Positions 8,878 through 17,735 of a stretch of DNA of 64,000 nucleotides are shown here, piece after piece. The notes under the pieces were generated by a model. That model did not search any database and was not told the DNA's origin. It saw nothing but the letters and a program-made list of their open reading frames with translations. Origin of the DNA: Saprospiraceae bacterium (GTDB lineage Bacteria; Bacteroidota; Bacteroidia; Chitinophagales; Saprospiraceae); NCBI GenBank assembly GCA_016715105.1, contig JADKBO010000006.1, forward strand, positions 186,001 to 250,000. Direction: 5' to 3'. The position numbers and the translations under genes were made by a program. Numbering within the stretch: the stretch's first letter is position 1; each line of letters starts with the position of its first letter.

Positions 8878-10663
8878 TTACTTCTTTTGCTTGGCTTTCT
8901 GTGCAGTGATATCTTGCTGTTGCTTTAAAGCATCTTGTAATCTGGATTGAAGCCACCTACTTTCTTGGGCTTCAATTTTGCACCTCCAATTCTTTTCTGA
9001 TTTTTTCATCATCAAAAATGAATTTCTTGGTGAAAATGATTTGTAGAATGTTGATCAAGTTACTGAAAAACATGTAACAAGTAAGACCAGATGCATAACT
9101 ATTGAAGAAACCAAGGAACATGATCGGCATAAAATACTGAACATATTTCATGGCTGGATTGGCAGACATATCCACATCTTTAGTACTATAATAAGTATAA
9201 ATTACTGTACTGATTGCCCACAATAAAGTAAACAAACTGATGTGCGCCCCAAAAATGGAATTTCAAAGCCCAACTTGATAAAAAGAATCATAACTAGACA
9301 AGTCATCTGCCCAAAGAAATGGTTCCCTCCTGAAAGTAATGGAAGCCGGGAAGAATCGGTAAAGGGCGATCCAAATGGGCATCTGCATCAACATGGGCAG
9401 ACAACCACTCAGCGGACTCACGCCAAACTCCTGGTATACTTTCATGCTTTCCATTTGCTGCTTTTGCAAGTCGTCTTTATACTTGGTTTTTAAGACTGCA
9501 AGCTCTGGCTTTAATGCCGCCATTTTAGCCTGACTGTGCAACATTTTATAAAGCAAAGGATACAACAACATTTTGATGATGAAAATCAAAAGGATGATGA
9601 CAATACCTTTACTAGAAATAAATCCTGATAAAAAGTCGAATGAAGGTCTGACAATGTATCTGTTGATGGTTCCAAAGATGCTAGAACCAAATGGAATGAT
9701 TTGTTCCAAACCATTGTCATAGGCTTTCAAGTTTTCAAAGACATTGGGTCCGACGTACATAGACATGTCGTACCTTTTTACGTCTTGAGGTAACTCCACT
9801 GTAGATTTCAAAGATTTGAGATCCTCTGTATTTTTGATGTCGGTCATGACCGTTTCAAACTTCCCTCCTTTAAACTTGAAGTTATTCGCCATCAAAGAGA
9901 TATTGAAAAACTGATTGCTGTGTGAAAGCCAATCCAGTTGTTTTCCAGCCAAATCATCTAGGTCACTTGAGGTACAATTGCAATAATCAGCACTACCCTC
10001 TTCAGACTCCTTATAATAAACCGTACTATAATTTTGCTCATACAGTGTGCTCTTTTCCAACTTTGGTAAAATTTCATTCCAAACCAAAGTAGGAGTAGCG
10101 CTCATCACCTCACTATGTGCCAAAGAAAAATCAACTTTGTAGTCTCCCTTTAGTTCATAAGTTTGAGTGATCGCCTTACCTGATGGCATTGTTGCCACCA
10201 TTTCCAATTTGTTCCCCGTGATTTTAGGGGTAAAAAATAAAGACTCTGTATTGATGTTTGCATTTCCCACAGGGAAGATGAAATCAAACCTATTTCTAGG
10301 ATCTCCAGCCAGTTTTACCTTTTCGTCATAGTTTTTATCATTTGACCTTTGGTAATTTTTCAAGGTTGCACCTACAATTTTACCACCTTTTGTATTGAAA
10401 TCAATTTTTACAACTTCATTCTCCAAAGAAACAACTTGTGCTTCAACTCGATTGGTATCTCCAGCCACAACGCCTGCCGTGTCGATTGAAATCAAAGTTT
10501 GAGGAGCCGCTTCCTGAAAAGTATCCTGAACTGATACGAGCGCCAATGAATCTTTTATCCTTTGACTTTTAGCCAATTCCTCCTTTGAGGGAGCATTCAA
10601 CATATTCCAAGCTAAAAGGGTCGCAAAAATTAAAATAAAACCAATAATCTGATTCCTATCCAT
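8878..10663 (-). CDS. yidC: Membrane protein insertase YidC (interrupted by indels)
   Basis: About 595 aa, the normal size. YidC inserts and folds inner-membrane proteins with or without SecYEG. The start at 10663 gives MDRNQIIGFILIFATLLAWN. A periplasmic beta-domain follows, then the insertase core (FLSGFISSKGIVIILL, LPMLMQMPIWIALYRF, SLFTLLWAISTVIYTYYS). The frame breaks three times. Run 9280-9284 appears one A too long and run 9251-9255 one too short, so a displaced stretch ends at a false stop (9263). A further shift near 8975-8985 separates RKELEV from the basic tail, which ends QKAKQKK with its stop at 8878-8880. YidC is normally essential, so sequencing error is the likely cause. Confidence 0.9.
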
Positions 10664-11100
10664 TCCATAAATTATAATAAACCAACCGGTGGCAAAATGC
10701 CGCATGCAAATGTCTTAACTTTCTAATTATAAATTTGATTTATTCGATCAACGAAGAAAGTCTGCTCGACCAAAGACGTTCATACTTTGGCATTCAGAAA
10801 AATGCATGTAAACATCAAAACCTTTTATCAGGATGGTTACGATTATCAAAAAACGGTGCAAAGTTACATTTTATATCGAAAAGCAGATATCAAACATGAA
10901 TGATTAATGGCTAATTAACATGTAAAATGAAGATCCCAGGTTTAGAGTCTAATTTGGAGAGCAAATTACCCCTTGAAGAAGCAAAAAGCAACGTATGAAA
11001 TCTTTTGTTTATTGTTAAATTTTAAAATTTTTATTGTATACTATTGACTTTTAACAGATTATTAAGTAATTTTATAGCGAACACACAAAATCCTGTATCT
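10664..11100. other. Intergenic region between yidC and the CBS gene, with a yidC promoter box
   Basis: 437 bp with no convincing gene. A TAACTTTG box on the minus strand (10866-10859) fits the Bacteroidota -7 consensus and could serve yidC about 195 bp away. A 23-codon ORF at 10927 (MKIPGLESNLESKLPLEEAK...) has no supporting context. Confidence 0.45.
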
Positions 11101-11541
11101 ATGATGAACGAACATGTACAAACTATTATGACACGGAATCCCGTATCCGTTGATGCTAAAGAAACATTGGCGCAAGCCATACTTATTATTTCGAAAAAAC
11201 AAGTTCATCATTTACCAGTGCTAAACGATGGAAAACTTGTCGGTTTGATCAGTAGCTATGAGATCACAGCTCATTACACAGCAAGTCAAGACCCTTCCAA
11301 GGTTTCGATTGCAGAGATCATGCAGAAAAAGGTGGTGAAAATCGCGCCCGAGGATAAAATCGGGACTGCAGCAGAATTACTTCTCGACCGCAGGTTTCAC
11401 GCTTTGCCGGTAGTAGATGGGGACGAATTGGTGGGAATCGTGACCTCTTACGATGTGCTGAGGTATGAATTCAGAAAAGAATACCAGAATCCTATTTTAT
11501 ATAGGGAGGTATTTGACGTGAGTTACCGAGCAGCTATGTAG
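11101..11541 (+). CDS. CBS domain pair protein
   Basis: 146 aa from the ATG at 11101; an upstream TTG at 11044 would add residues unlike the family. Two CBS motifs are seen: VQTIMTRNPVSVDAKETLAQ through HHLPVLNDGKLVGLISSYEI, and IAEIMQKKVVKIAPEDKIGT through HALPVVDGDELVGIVTSYDV. CBS pairs bind adenine nucleotides and usually sense energy state. No effector domain is attached, so the partner is unknown. A strong terminator follows 40 bp after the stop. Confidence 0.9.
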   Translation: MMNEHVQTIMTRNPVSVDAKETLAQAILIISKKQVHHLPVLNDGKLVGLISSYEITAHYTASQDPSKVSIAEIMQKKVVKIAPEDKIGTAAELLLDRRFHALPVVDGDELVGIVTSYDVLRYEFRKEYQNPILYREVFDVSYRAAM

Positions 11542-11580
11542 GAAAGGCAAAGAGGTGGACGGTAGTACCACAGAAAGGAG

Positions 11581-11618
11581 TGGATTTACAACAAGTATGG
11601 TGTAAATCCACTTTTTTT
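11581..11618 (+). terminator. Rho-independent terminator of the CBS gene
   Basis: A perfect 10-bp stem TGGATTTACA / TGTAAATCCA with a 10-nt loop is followed by C and seven T. Confidence 0.88.
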
Positions 11619-11626
11619 ACCCCCAA

Positions 11627-11643
11627 CCCCCGCGGGGCGGGGG
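11627..11643. repeat. GC-rich REP-like palindrome
   Basis: CCCCCGC-GGG-GCGGGGG, a perfect 7-bp hairpin in an otherwise AT-rich intergenic stretch. Similar GC-rich palindromes occur at 17384, 27986 and, in tandem form, at 36544-36673. Confidence 0.6.
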
Positions 11644-11700
11644 AATGTCAATGAACTTTTATGCTTTGGAAAAATTCATATCTTGCCGCAAATTTTGGAT

Positions 11701-12225
11701 ATGAAATCGAATGGACTTAAAATGTTTGCAATTTTTGGAATGCTTGCTGTTGCATTGGGTGCCTTTGGAGCGCATGGCCTAAAGTCCAAGGTGCCTGAAT
11801 CTATTTTGGAAGCTTACAAAACTGGGGTTTTATACCATTCGATACATACGCTTGTCATTGGCATCATTGCTATTGCCGGGCAGTTGGGTTATATCCAAAA
11901 AAGCCATCGAATCATCAATGTATTTGCATTGGGAATTATCTTATTTAGTGGCTCTTTATATGGTATCGCGTTTGCGAATGCTTTCCAAATGAGTACAAGT
12001 ATTATAGGACCTATCACACCAATAGGGGGCATTGTTCTGATTCTTGCGTGGGTTTTTACTTTTTTGAATGTCAAAAAAGTGAACAAAGTGCGTGATAAAA
12101 TTAATTTCAAGTCTAAGTTATGGTTGTTCGGAAATCGTCTATATAAATACTCATCAACAAGAGAAAGGTGTGAAGTCTTTCTTCGACTTCAGACCCCTGA
12201 TATTTATGAAAAACATTCACATTGA
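11701..12225 (+). CDS. DUF423 family membrane protein (C-terminal tail probably a frameshift artefact)
   Basis: From the ATG at 11701, residues 1-127 match DUF423 (GAFGAHGLKSK, YHSIHTLVIG, LGIILFSGSLYGIAF, GPITPIGGIVLILAWV), a small inner-membrane protein with four hydrophobic segments and unknown role. Family members are about 120-130 aa, but this frame runs to 174 aa. The excess starts right after the A6 run 12073-12078. With five A the frame would read FLNVKK and stop at 12080-12082. The extra tail also reads through a hairpin at 12171-12191. The true end is therefore probably 12082. Confidence 0.82.
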   Translation: MKSNGLKMFAIFGMLAVALGAFGAHGLKSKVPESILEAYKTGVLYHSIHTLVIGIIAIAGQLGYIQKSHRIINVFALGIILFSGSLYGIAFANAFQMSTSIIGPITPIGGIVLILAWVFTFLNVKKVNKVRDKINFKSKLWLFGNRLYKYSSTRERCEVFLRLQTPDIYEKHSH

Positions 12226-12264
12226 GACGATCTTTCTTTGCTTGAATTAGCAAGCTGTATAATT

Positions 12265-12351
12265 CAACCCCAATTCGGGGTTGTAAGATTTGGGGATATG
12301 ATTCCCCGAGTTTCGCTCGAGGTTAATGAAATTGAACCCAGTTCTGGGTTC
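12265..12351. repeat. Cluster of four short hairpins
   Basis: In order: CAACCCC/GGGGTTG (12265-12283), GGGGA/TCCCC (12292-12307), CGAG/CTCG (12307-12319) and GAACCCA/TGGGTTC (12334-12351). The first and last are related in sequence (aattcaacccc and aattgaaccca). There is no T-tract, so this is not a simple terminator. Confidence 0.55.
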
Positions 12352-12524
12352 TGTCCACTTTAAACCTTCTCCGATTTCAGATTGTTGGAATATGTGAGCA
12401 ATATTTTCGAATCAAATTCTTAAACGAGTCCTTGAATACCAATTTCACTTTCGTCTTGGGTCCTCCGAACAATTGACCTATAAATTTCTAAAGTTTTTAA
12501 TCTGCAGTAAGTCTATAAAACTAA

Positions 12525-12532
12525 TATATTTG
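12525..12532 (+). promoter_or_regulatory. -7 promoter box of the YeeE/YedE pair
   Basis: TATATTTG, 52 bp before the first ATG. No clear TTG at -33. Confidence 0.45.
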
Positions 12533-12583
12533 CGGTACCTCATCCAACCTGCAATGGTGCAATTAATAGTATAAAAATCGTTA

Positions 12584-13153
12584 ATGGACTTTTTACATCA
12601 ACCTTGGCATTGGTCAATTGCCGGGCTCATCATAGGCCTCACGGTGCCTGCTCTGCTCATAGTCGATAATCGGCGATTTGGAATTTCGATGACACTCAAA
12701 CATTTGTGTGCCATGTGTGTGCCCATGAATATCAAGTTTTTTGATTACGACTGGAAGGCATACAAGTGGTTATTTATTTTTGTCATAGGCACGATACTTG
12801 GAGGTTTCATTGGCAATGTGTTTTTCAAAAACCCAGAAAGTATGGTAGTTGCTGAGCAGACGAAAACGTTTTTAGCCAACTATGGGATTACAGATTTTAG
12901 CAATTTGATGCCTTCTGAGATTTTTAGCGTAGAAGAGATTTTTTCGCTCAAGGGATTGGTTTTTCTAGCCATCGGTGGTTTTTTGATAGGATTTGGAACG
13001 CGGTATGCGGATGGTTGCACCAGTGGACACAGCATTTTTGGTTTGGCAACCCTTCAATGGCCATCATTGGTGGCAACGATATGTTTTATGATTGGAGGCA
13101 TCTTTTGCACCCATTTCATTCTTCCTTTCATTCTTAAAACAGTGATGCCATGA
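12584..13153 (+). CDS. YeeE/YedE family transporter subunit (first of a pair)
   Basis: 189 aa with about five hydrophobic segments. The conserved sulfur-transport motif is near the C-terminus: GFGTRYADGCTSGHSIFGLA, with the cysteine implicated in thiosulfate-like substrate passage in this family (TsuA/YeeE). It overlaps the next gene by 4 bp (ATGA), so the two half-size proteins are translationally coupled and probably form one channel. Substrate is inferred from the family only. Confidence 0.88.
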   Translation: MDFLHQPWHWSIAGLIIGLTVPALLIVDNRRFGISMTLKHLCAMCVPMNIKFFDYDWKAYKWLFIFVIGTILGGFIGNVFFKNPESMVVAEQTKTFLANYGITDFSNLMPSEIFSVEEIFSLKGLVFLAIGGFLIGFGTRYADGCTSGHSIFGLATLQWPSLVATICFMIGGIFCTHFILPFILKTVMP

Positions 13154-13560
13154 GAAGTTTATTGATTTTATTGATCGGAATCATATTTGGTTTCACCTTT
13201 GTAAAGGGAGAAATTATCTCCTGGTTTAGAATGGTGGAAATGTTTCAATTTACCTCCTTTCACATGTACGGAGTTATCGGGACAGGAGTAATTGTGGGAA
13301 TCATTGCGATGCAAATCATCAAAAGATTTGACATCAGAACGTTGGATGGATCACCAATCACTTATGAGAAAAAGAAATTTACAAAGGGTACCGTTATTGG
13401 TGGATTGATGTTTGGACTAGGTTGGGGCATTACCGGCGCTTGTCCAGGACCCATTTTCGTACAAATTGGTTCAGGATTTTTAGCGGTTGTTGTTACGCTC
13501 TTGTTTGCGGTATTTGGCACTTGGGTTTATGGAGCGGTGAGGGATCGATTGCCACATTGA
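13150..13560 (+). CDS. YeeE/YedE family transporter subunit (second of a pair)
   Basis: 136 aa with four hydrophobic segments. The matching cysteine motif FGLGWGITGACPGPIFVQIG is at about residues 90-110. It starts inside the stop of the first subunit. The pair resembles the two-gene (split) form of YeeE/YedE proteins found beside sulfur-metabolism genes; no such enzyme is seen next to it here. It converges on the first AAA+ ATPase gene. Confidence 0.88.
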   Translation: MRSLLILLIGIIFGFTFVKGEIISWFRMVEMFQFTSFHMYGVIGTGVIVGIIAMQIIKRFDIRTLDGSPITYEKKKFTKGTVIGGLMFGLGWGITGACPGPIFVQIGSGFLAVVVTLLFAVFGTWVYGAVRDRLPH

Positions 13561-13577
13561 TGGCTTAGTTTTTGTAA

Positions 13578-15008
13578 TTATTTAAAAAGAGCATCCATTT
13601 GGACTTCTGTGTGGATTTCCTCCAGATAATATTCATTTAGCACTGCAGGATAGGTTGATATTAAAGTCGTGACTACCTGTTTTTTAGTTTTGGTAATGTA
13701 TTTAAAACTTGCTCTTTTTTGTCGGAGTTTTGTGTTATAATCTTTCGTTATAACAAAGTCATTATTCGAAAACTTCGCTTCGCATAAATGTATAATTCCA
13801 TCTTTCCTATCAATTATTAAATCTACCTGAGCACCAGACCATCCGTCATCACCCAAAAATCTCCAAGAACTGACCTCCGTATAGACTCCCTGGATTCCAA
13901 GCTCTTGATGAATTTGGGGCATGTGTAAAAGACAGATATTCTCAAATGCATATCCAGTCCACGCGATGTACGCTGGACTTGATGAGAAACTTTCCCAAGT
14001 ATTTGGGCGTCCTTTTTGCGCATCCTTTACAAATCTCAGATAAAAGTGTGTAAAAAAATCAGTCAATCTATAAATGCTCTCCTTTTTCTTTTTACCATAT
14101 GGTGTGATTACTTTCACAAATCCACAATCAATCATACTTTTTATGATTCTTGAAAACTTCCCCGCGGCGACATTGACCGCTCTCATAATTTCTACTCTTG
14201 TCAATCCATAAATCTTGCCCGAAAGCGCTAGACTGATATCAATGGCTTCACTTCCATTGGAAAAAAGAGAATGGTACAACGGTTCAAACTCATTTGAAAG
14301 TGGCGCATTGGGAGCAAAAAACAAAGCATCAATTGTTTGGCTCACGCTTAGCCCTCGAGGAATCATTTTAAGATAAAAGGGAATTCCTCCCAATACCATA
14401 TACAATTGTATGATTTGATAATGTGTATAGGTCAATCCTAAATATTCAAAATATAATTGAGTTTCATGAAGCGTGAAAGGCAATAACTCAATTGATTTAG
14501 TGATGCGTCTATAAAGTCCACCTTTTGCTTCCAGTATATTTTGAATCATCCAAGAGGCAGCAGAACCACAAACAACTAACATTAACTTTTGCATTTTGGA
14601 ACCATGTTGATTCCAGAAGTATTCCAGGGCAGAAAGAAAGCCACTCCTTGGTTTATCCAACCAAGGAACTTCATCTAAGAAAACGACCATTTTTTTATGC
14701 AGATGCTCAATGGTATATAAGTAATCAGCCAAATTTTGAAATGCCTCATCCCAACTTTTTGGAATTGCTTTGACCTCCATTGCAGGAAAAACTCTAAGCA
14801 ATTCTTTATGAAAATTATACTGTTGAACACTTGTTTCACCTTGATAAGAACCTGAAAAATCAAAAACCAAAGTTTCTTCAAAATATTGGCGGATAAGATA
14901 AGTCTTACCTACTCTTCGTCTCCCATAGACTGCAAGAAACTCAGGTTGATTGCTCAACATCAATTGGTCAAGTATTTGGGTTACTTGTTTTCTTCCAACA
15001 ACTTCCAT
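13578..15008 (-). CDS. AAA+ ATPase with DUF234/PD-(D/E)XK-like C-terminus (paralogue 1)
   Basis: 476 aa from the ATG at 15008; upstream in-frame codons only translate the palindrome array. Walker A GRRRVGKT (29-36), Walker B VVFLDEVPW (Asp112/Glu113) and a sensor-like VVCGSAASW (145-153) define the archaeal-type ATPase (COG1672-like). A winged-helix segment spans about 265-305. The C-terminal domain has D396 in QVDLIIDRK and E410-A-K412 in LCEAKF, the D...ExK pattern of PD-(D/E)XK nucleases. It is a clear paralogue of the gene at 23835-25256. Three tandem palindromes lie directly upstream. The function of this family is not established; DNA binding or cleavage is an inference. Confidence 0.88.
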   Translation of the reverse strand: MEVVGRKQVTQILDQLMLSNQPEFLAVYGRRRVGKTYLIRQYFEETLVFDFSGSYQGETSVQQYNFHKELLRVFPAMEVKAIPKSWDEAFQNLADYLYTIEHLHKKMVVFLDEVPWLDKPRSGFLSALEYFWNQHGSKMQKLMLVVCGSAASWMIQNILEAKGGLYRRITKSIELLPFTLHETQLYFEYLGLTYTHYQIIQLYMVLGGIPFYLKMIPRGLSVSQTIDALFFAPNAPLSNEFEPLYHSLFSNGSEAIDISLALSGKIYGLTRVEIMRAVNVAAGKFSRIIKSMIDCGFVKVITPYGKKKKESIYRLTDFFTHFYLRFVKDAQKGRPNTWESFSSSPAYIAWTGYAFENICLLHMPQIHQELGIQGVYTEVSSWRFLGDDGWSGAQVDLIIDRKDGIIHLCEAKFSNNDFVITKDYNTKLRQKRASFKYITKTKKQVVTTLISTYPAVLNEYYLEEIHTEVQMDALFK

Positions 15009-15044
15009 TACACAATGCTTTAATTTGGAGTAATCATTTGAAAG

Positions 15045-15189
15045 ACCCACATTAGTCCAAATATACAGCTTTATCTGGACTAATGTGGGTAAAAATATGA
15101 GATTAGTCCAAATATAGTGCTTTATTTGGACTAATATGGTCATAAATATGAGATTAGTCCAAATATGGAGTAATATTTGGACTAATCTC
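15045..15189. repeat. Three tandem palindromes (51-bp period) upstream of ATPase paralogue 1
   Basis: The core ATTAGTCCAAATA (or near it) begins at 15051, 15102 and 15153, exactly 51 bp apart. Each core faces its inverted copy across a 6- to 9-nt loop. Unit 1 has 15-bp perfect arms (15045-15059 / 15076-15090), unit 2 13-bp arms (15102-15114 / 15123-15135) and unit 3 17-bp arms (15150-15166 / 15173-15189). On the minus strand, units 1 and 2 each contain TATATTTG, a -7 box, inside the palindrome; unit 3 has CATATTTG. The array starts 37 bp upstream of the ATPase ATG, so it looks like a triple promoter-operator. Confidence 0.92.
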
Positions 15190-15243
15190 CTCAAAAAGAC
15201 TACATTTTTCCAGTTATTTATTTATAGTCTATATTCGAGAGGT

Positions 15244-15984
15244 CTAGTCGCAAATCAATTTACCCTTCTTATGTTTTTGTCTAGGCTCTTTGATGAAAAG
15301 ATAAGCATATTGGATACCTATTTGAAAGGTATTATTGAAGTTGAATTGATCATCTATCTGGTCACCGTATTCAGGACTCAAACTTGCAAACTTTTCATTC
15401 CAAATACGCGGATCAGTGGGCTTGACCATAAAAACACGTACTTGAGGCGTCCACACATGGTTGCCTCTCTTAATACCCAAACCTAGAAATACACTTGAGC
15501 CATCGTATCTGAAATGATCCTTAATAACTTCCTTTTGAGGTAGTGCCGTGGCCAATAAAAAGGTCATTTCATTAGCAGTAACCACTGAAATGTTTAGCGA
15601 TTTGCTAATTTGATATTTCAGATTTAAAGAAATAAATCCATTGTGATATTGTGTGTTTTTGGAAACCAATTCTGATAATGGAATGTTTGACGTCTCATCA
15701 TTTAAAAAATAATGAGGCCTCAAAAAATGGTGAAAGGCATAACCAAAACCTATGGAAGTAAAAAACCGCTTGCGCTCCACGATGTGTTGGTTATATCCAA
15801 TACCCAACCTATATTCATTTATTCCTTTTGTTTTGTTGGGGTCCAACATCATTCTGATGTCTCCATCGCCGAGGTGGCCAAACACTATGAACTCCGACTG
15901 CGCCTTTAAAAAATGATGCGTGGAGCAATTTATGTAGATAATAAGTAAACTTGTAATAAATTTTTGATAGGTCATGATTTGCAT
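15244..15984 (-). CDS. Hypothetical secreted protein, probable outer-membrane beta-barrel
   Basis: 246 aa with an N-terminal hydrophobic signal (about residues 8-28, ending FLKAQ). The rest alternates polar and aromatic residues in strand-like stretches (YRLGIGYNQHIV, FFTSIGFGYAF, FQIGIQYAYLF), as expected for a small beta-barrel. The ATG at 15975 is an alternative start. I do not recognise a family. It lies directly behind the palindrome array and is the last of a run of similar minus-strand genes. Confidence 0.7.
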   Translation of the reverse strand: MQIMTYQKFITSLLIIYINCSTHHFLKAQSEFIVFGHLGDGDIRMMLDPNKTKGINEYRLGIGYNQHIVERKRFFTSIGFGYAFHHFLRPHYFLNDETSNIPLSELVSKNTQYHNGFISLNLKYQISKSLNISVVTANEMTFLLATALPQKEVIKDHFRYDGSSVFLGLGIKRGNHVWTPQVRVFMVKPTDPRIWNEKFASLSPEYGDQIDDQFNFNNTFQIGIQYAYLFIKEPRQKHKKGKLICD

Positions 15985-16191
15985 TCATTAGAGATTTCAC
16001 TTCTAACGCAAAGAATTATTCAAAATTATCGAACCCTATTTTGCCTTCTGACCAAATCATTATGTCATTCTCATTACCTTTAATATACCAGATCAATCAT
16101 TTGCACATTATAAGTAAACAGAAAAACCTATGCACGTCTAGGATCACTTTTAAGTGCCTTGCATTAATTTGATAAAAATTATTATTGTACA

Positions 16192-16941
16192 CTATTTAAA
16201 CCCATATGAAACCCTTAGTCCCAATTCAAATTGTATAATATTGGATGTCAATATAAATTGATTGACGCCAAGATTTGCACTGAGCCCAATTTTATCTGTA
16301 ATGGAAATTTGATTTCTTATTGCCAATGCAAAACCACACTCAAATCCCTTACTCGAAGCGTTGTAAAGGATAAAATAATTATTGGCTGGGAATAGATTTT
16401 GAGTGTCGGTAAGAATGGTGGTTGCTGACAATACTTTTGAAGTTCCATCAATTGAGGCAACTGCAAGCCCACCTTCCACGATGAAATTGTATTTTTTCCG
16501 ATTTAATAATTTGTAATTTGCAGTAAGATTTATATAGCTTGATTGGACCATGCTTTGCGGACCAAAACTGTGTTTTAGACCTGAATTGAGCAACTTTAAA
16601 ACTTCGGTACCATCTTGATTTGTACTGTTTGGAATAAAATTTACACTTGCAATTCTTCCCCCTCCATTGTAAAACAGCGGCACATTCTGGGAATTATTTA
16701 ATTCAGTGAAATTACCCCTCCTACCAGATCCAAATCGTGCAATATTTATGCTAGTTGAAATCGAAAATTTCTTCGTCAATGAGCGCTCTAAAGACACACC
16801 GGCAAAAGAGCCTGTCCCATCAGTGTATCCTGTAAAAGCACCTCCACCTCTAATTCCATATGACCAATAATTCTGTGCGTGGGCATCTTGAGCACTGAGC
16901 AACATTATAAAAATTAAAAAATAAAAAATCTTACTCATCAT
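16192..16941 (-). CDS. Hypothetical outer-membrane beta-barrel protein
   Basis: 249 aa, signal peptide 1-22 (ending QDAHAQ). It then shows glycine- and aromatic-rich strands (YGIRGGGAFTGYTDG, GFECGFALAIRN, ELGLRVSYGFK), including a C-terminal aromatic residue pattern typical of outer-membrane barrels. It lies 1 bp after the truncated gene at 16943-17326, suggesting co-transcription or an older tandem array. Function unknown. Confidence 0.75.
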   Translation of the reverse strand: MMSKIFYFLIFIMLLSAQDAHAQNYWSYGIRGGGAFTGYTDGTGSFAGVSLERSLTKKFSISTSINIARFGSGRRGNFTELNNSQNVPLFYNGGGRIASVNFIPNSTNQDGTEVLKLLNSGLKHSFGPQSMVQSSYINLTANYKLLNRKKYNFIVEGGLAVASIDGTSKVLSATTILTDTQNLFPANNYFILYNASSKGFECGFALAIRNQISITDKIGLSANLGVNQFILTSNIIQFELGLRVSYGFK

Positions 16942-16942
16942 T

Positions 16943-17326
16943 TTATTTTTCTCCTTTTAGATTAAATATAGATACATTAAAACCAAGTTGTACAGCTAGG
17001 AATCTAGACAACTCTATGTTCCATGGTGATTGCCCAAATGCTATTCCCAAAGTAATTTCATGTTGGTCCTTTAAACGCCTGACAATATTTAAATCTCCTA
17101 CCAAATAGTAATCTAAATATGCATAATATGCCGGGAAAGGAACTGAAACAAGACTACTGTTTGCTACATAAAAAGCATCAAATTTTATATCACTGGTTAT
17201 GATTTCCACATTGGAACTCATGGCAGAAATTCCAGTCAATATTGACCAATTCTCCCCAATAGAAAAATCATGACCCACTCCCAACTTTAGCCCTTTACTG
17301 CCTCTTGTAACGCCAAATGCATTCAA
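16943..17326 (-). pseudogene. C-terminal fragment of an outer-membrane barrel protein
   Basis: 127 codons of strand-like sequence (KLGVGHDFSIGENWSILTG, HEITLGIAFGQSP, LAVQLGFNVSIFNLKG) resemble the C-terminal half of the neighbouring barrels. There is no signal peptide and no ATG; the only start is a TTG. The frame stays open upstream to about 17440 through two palindromes (17384-17412), then meets a stop. I read this as a gene cut at its 5' end, possibly by repeat insertion. A short real gene is less likely. Confidence 0.55.
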
Positions 17327-17383
17327 TACATCTCGCTGTGGAATAATTTGAGTGGTTACTTCTTTTGACTTTGCATGGCTCCG

Positions 17384-17412
17384 CCCGCGCCGGGGATTTT
17401 GTTTTAAAATCC
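17384..17412. repeat. Two adjacent palindromes, GC-rich then AT-rich
   Basis: CCCG-CGC-CGGG (17384-17394) touches GGATTTT-gtttt-AAAATCC (17394-17412, perfect 7-bp arms). They lie at the broken 5' end of the barrel fragment. The rest of 17413-17735 holds no gene that I can see. Confidence 0.5.
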
Positions 17413-17735
17413 GTCTTAGGTTATTGTTTAGTTTAGTGCCAGATTTTTACTGGTTCAAATGAATTATAGAAGCCCCTATTTCAATAATTTGTGGCCTGGT
17501 ATTTCTTTAAGGCGGGAAATCTCTATGTGAAAATAAGTCATTTTGAGGTCAAATTTGGACCTTTTGGTTCCAAAAAAGATCTGAAAGCATAAATACAAAG
17601 CATCAATCCAATAAACAAAAAAAGATATTTCCTGTATCTCAAGTTTCGATAATTAAAAATTAGATAATTAAAACTAAAATTCCATTCATTATTTGTTCAA
17701 TCCATTTTATGAAAGGATAAGATTTTCTGATACAA

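Noticed and set aside
10927..10998. 23-codon ORF before the CBS gene
   Set aside because: No terminator, promoter or family support.
15045..15194. N-terminal extension of ATPase 1 with IWTN repeats
   Set aside because: The in-frame codons only translate the 51-bp palindromes; homology and the matching paralogue start at MEVVGRKQ (15008).
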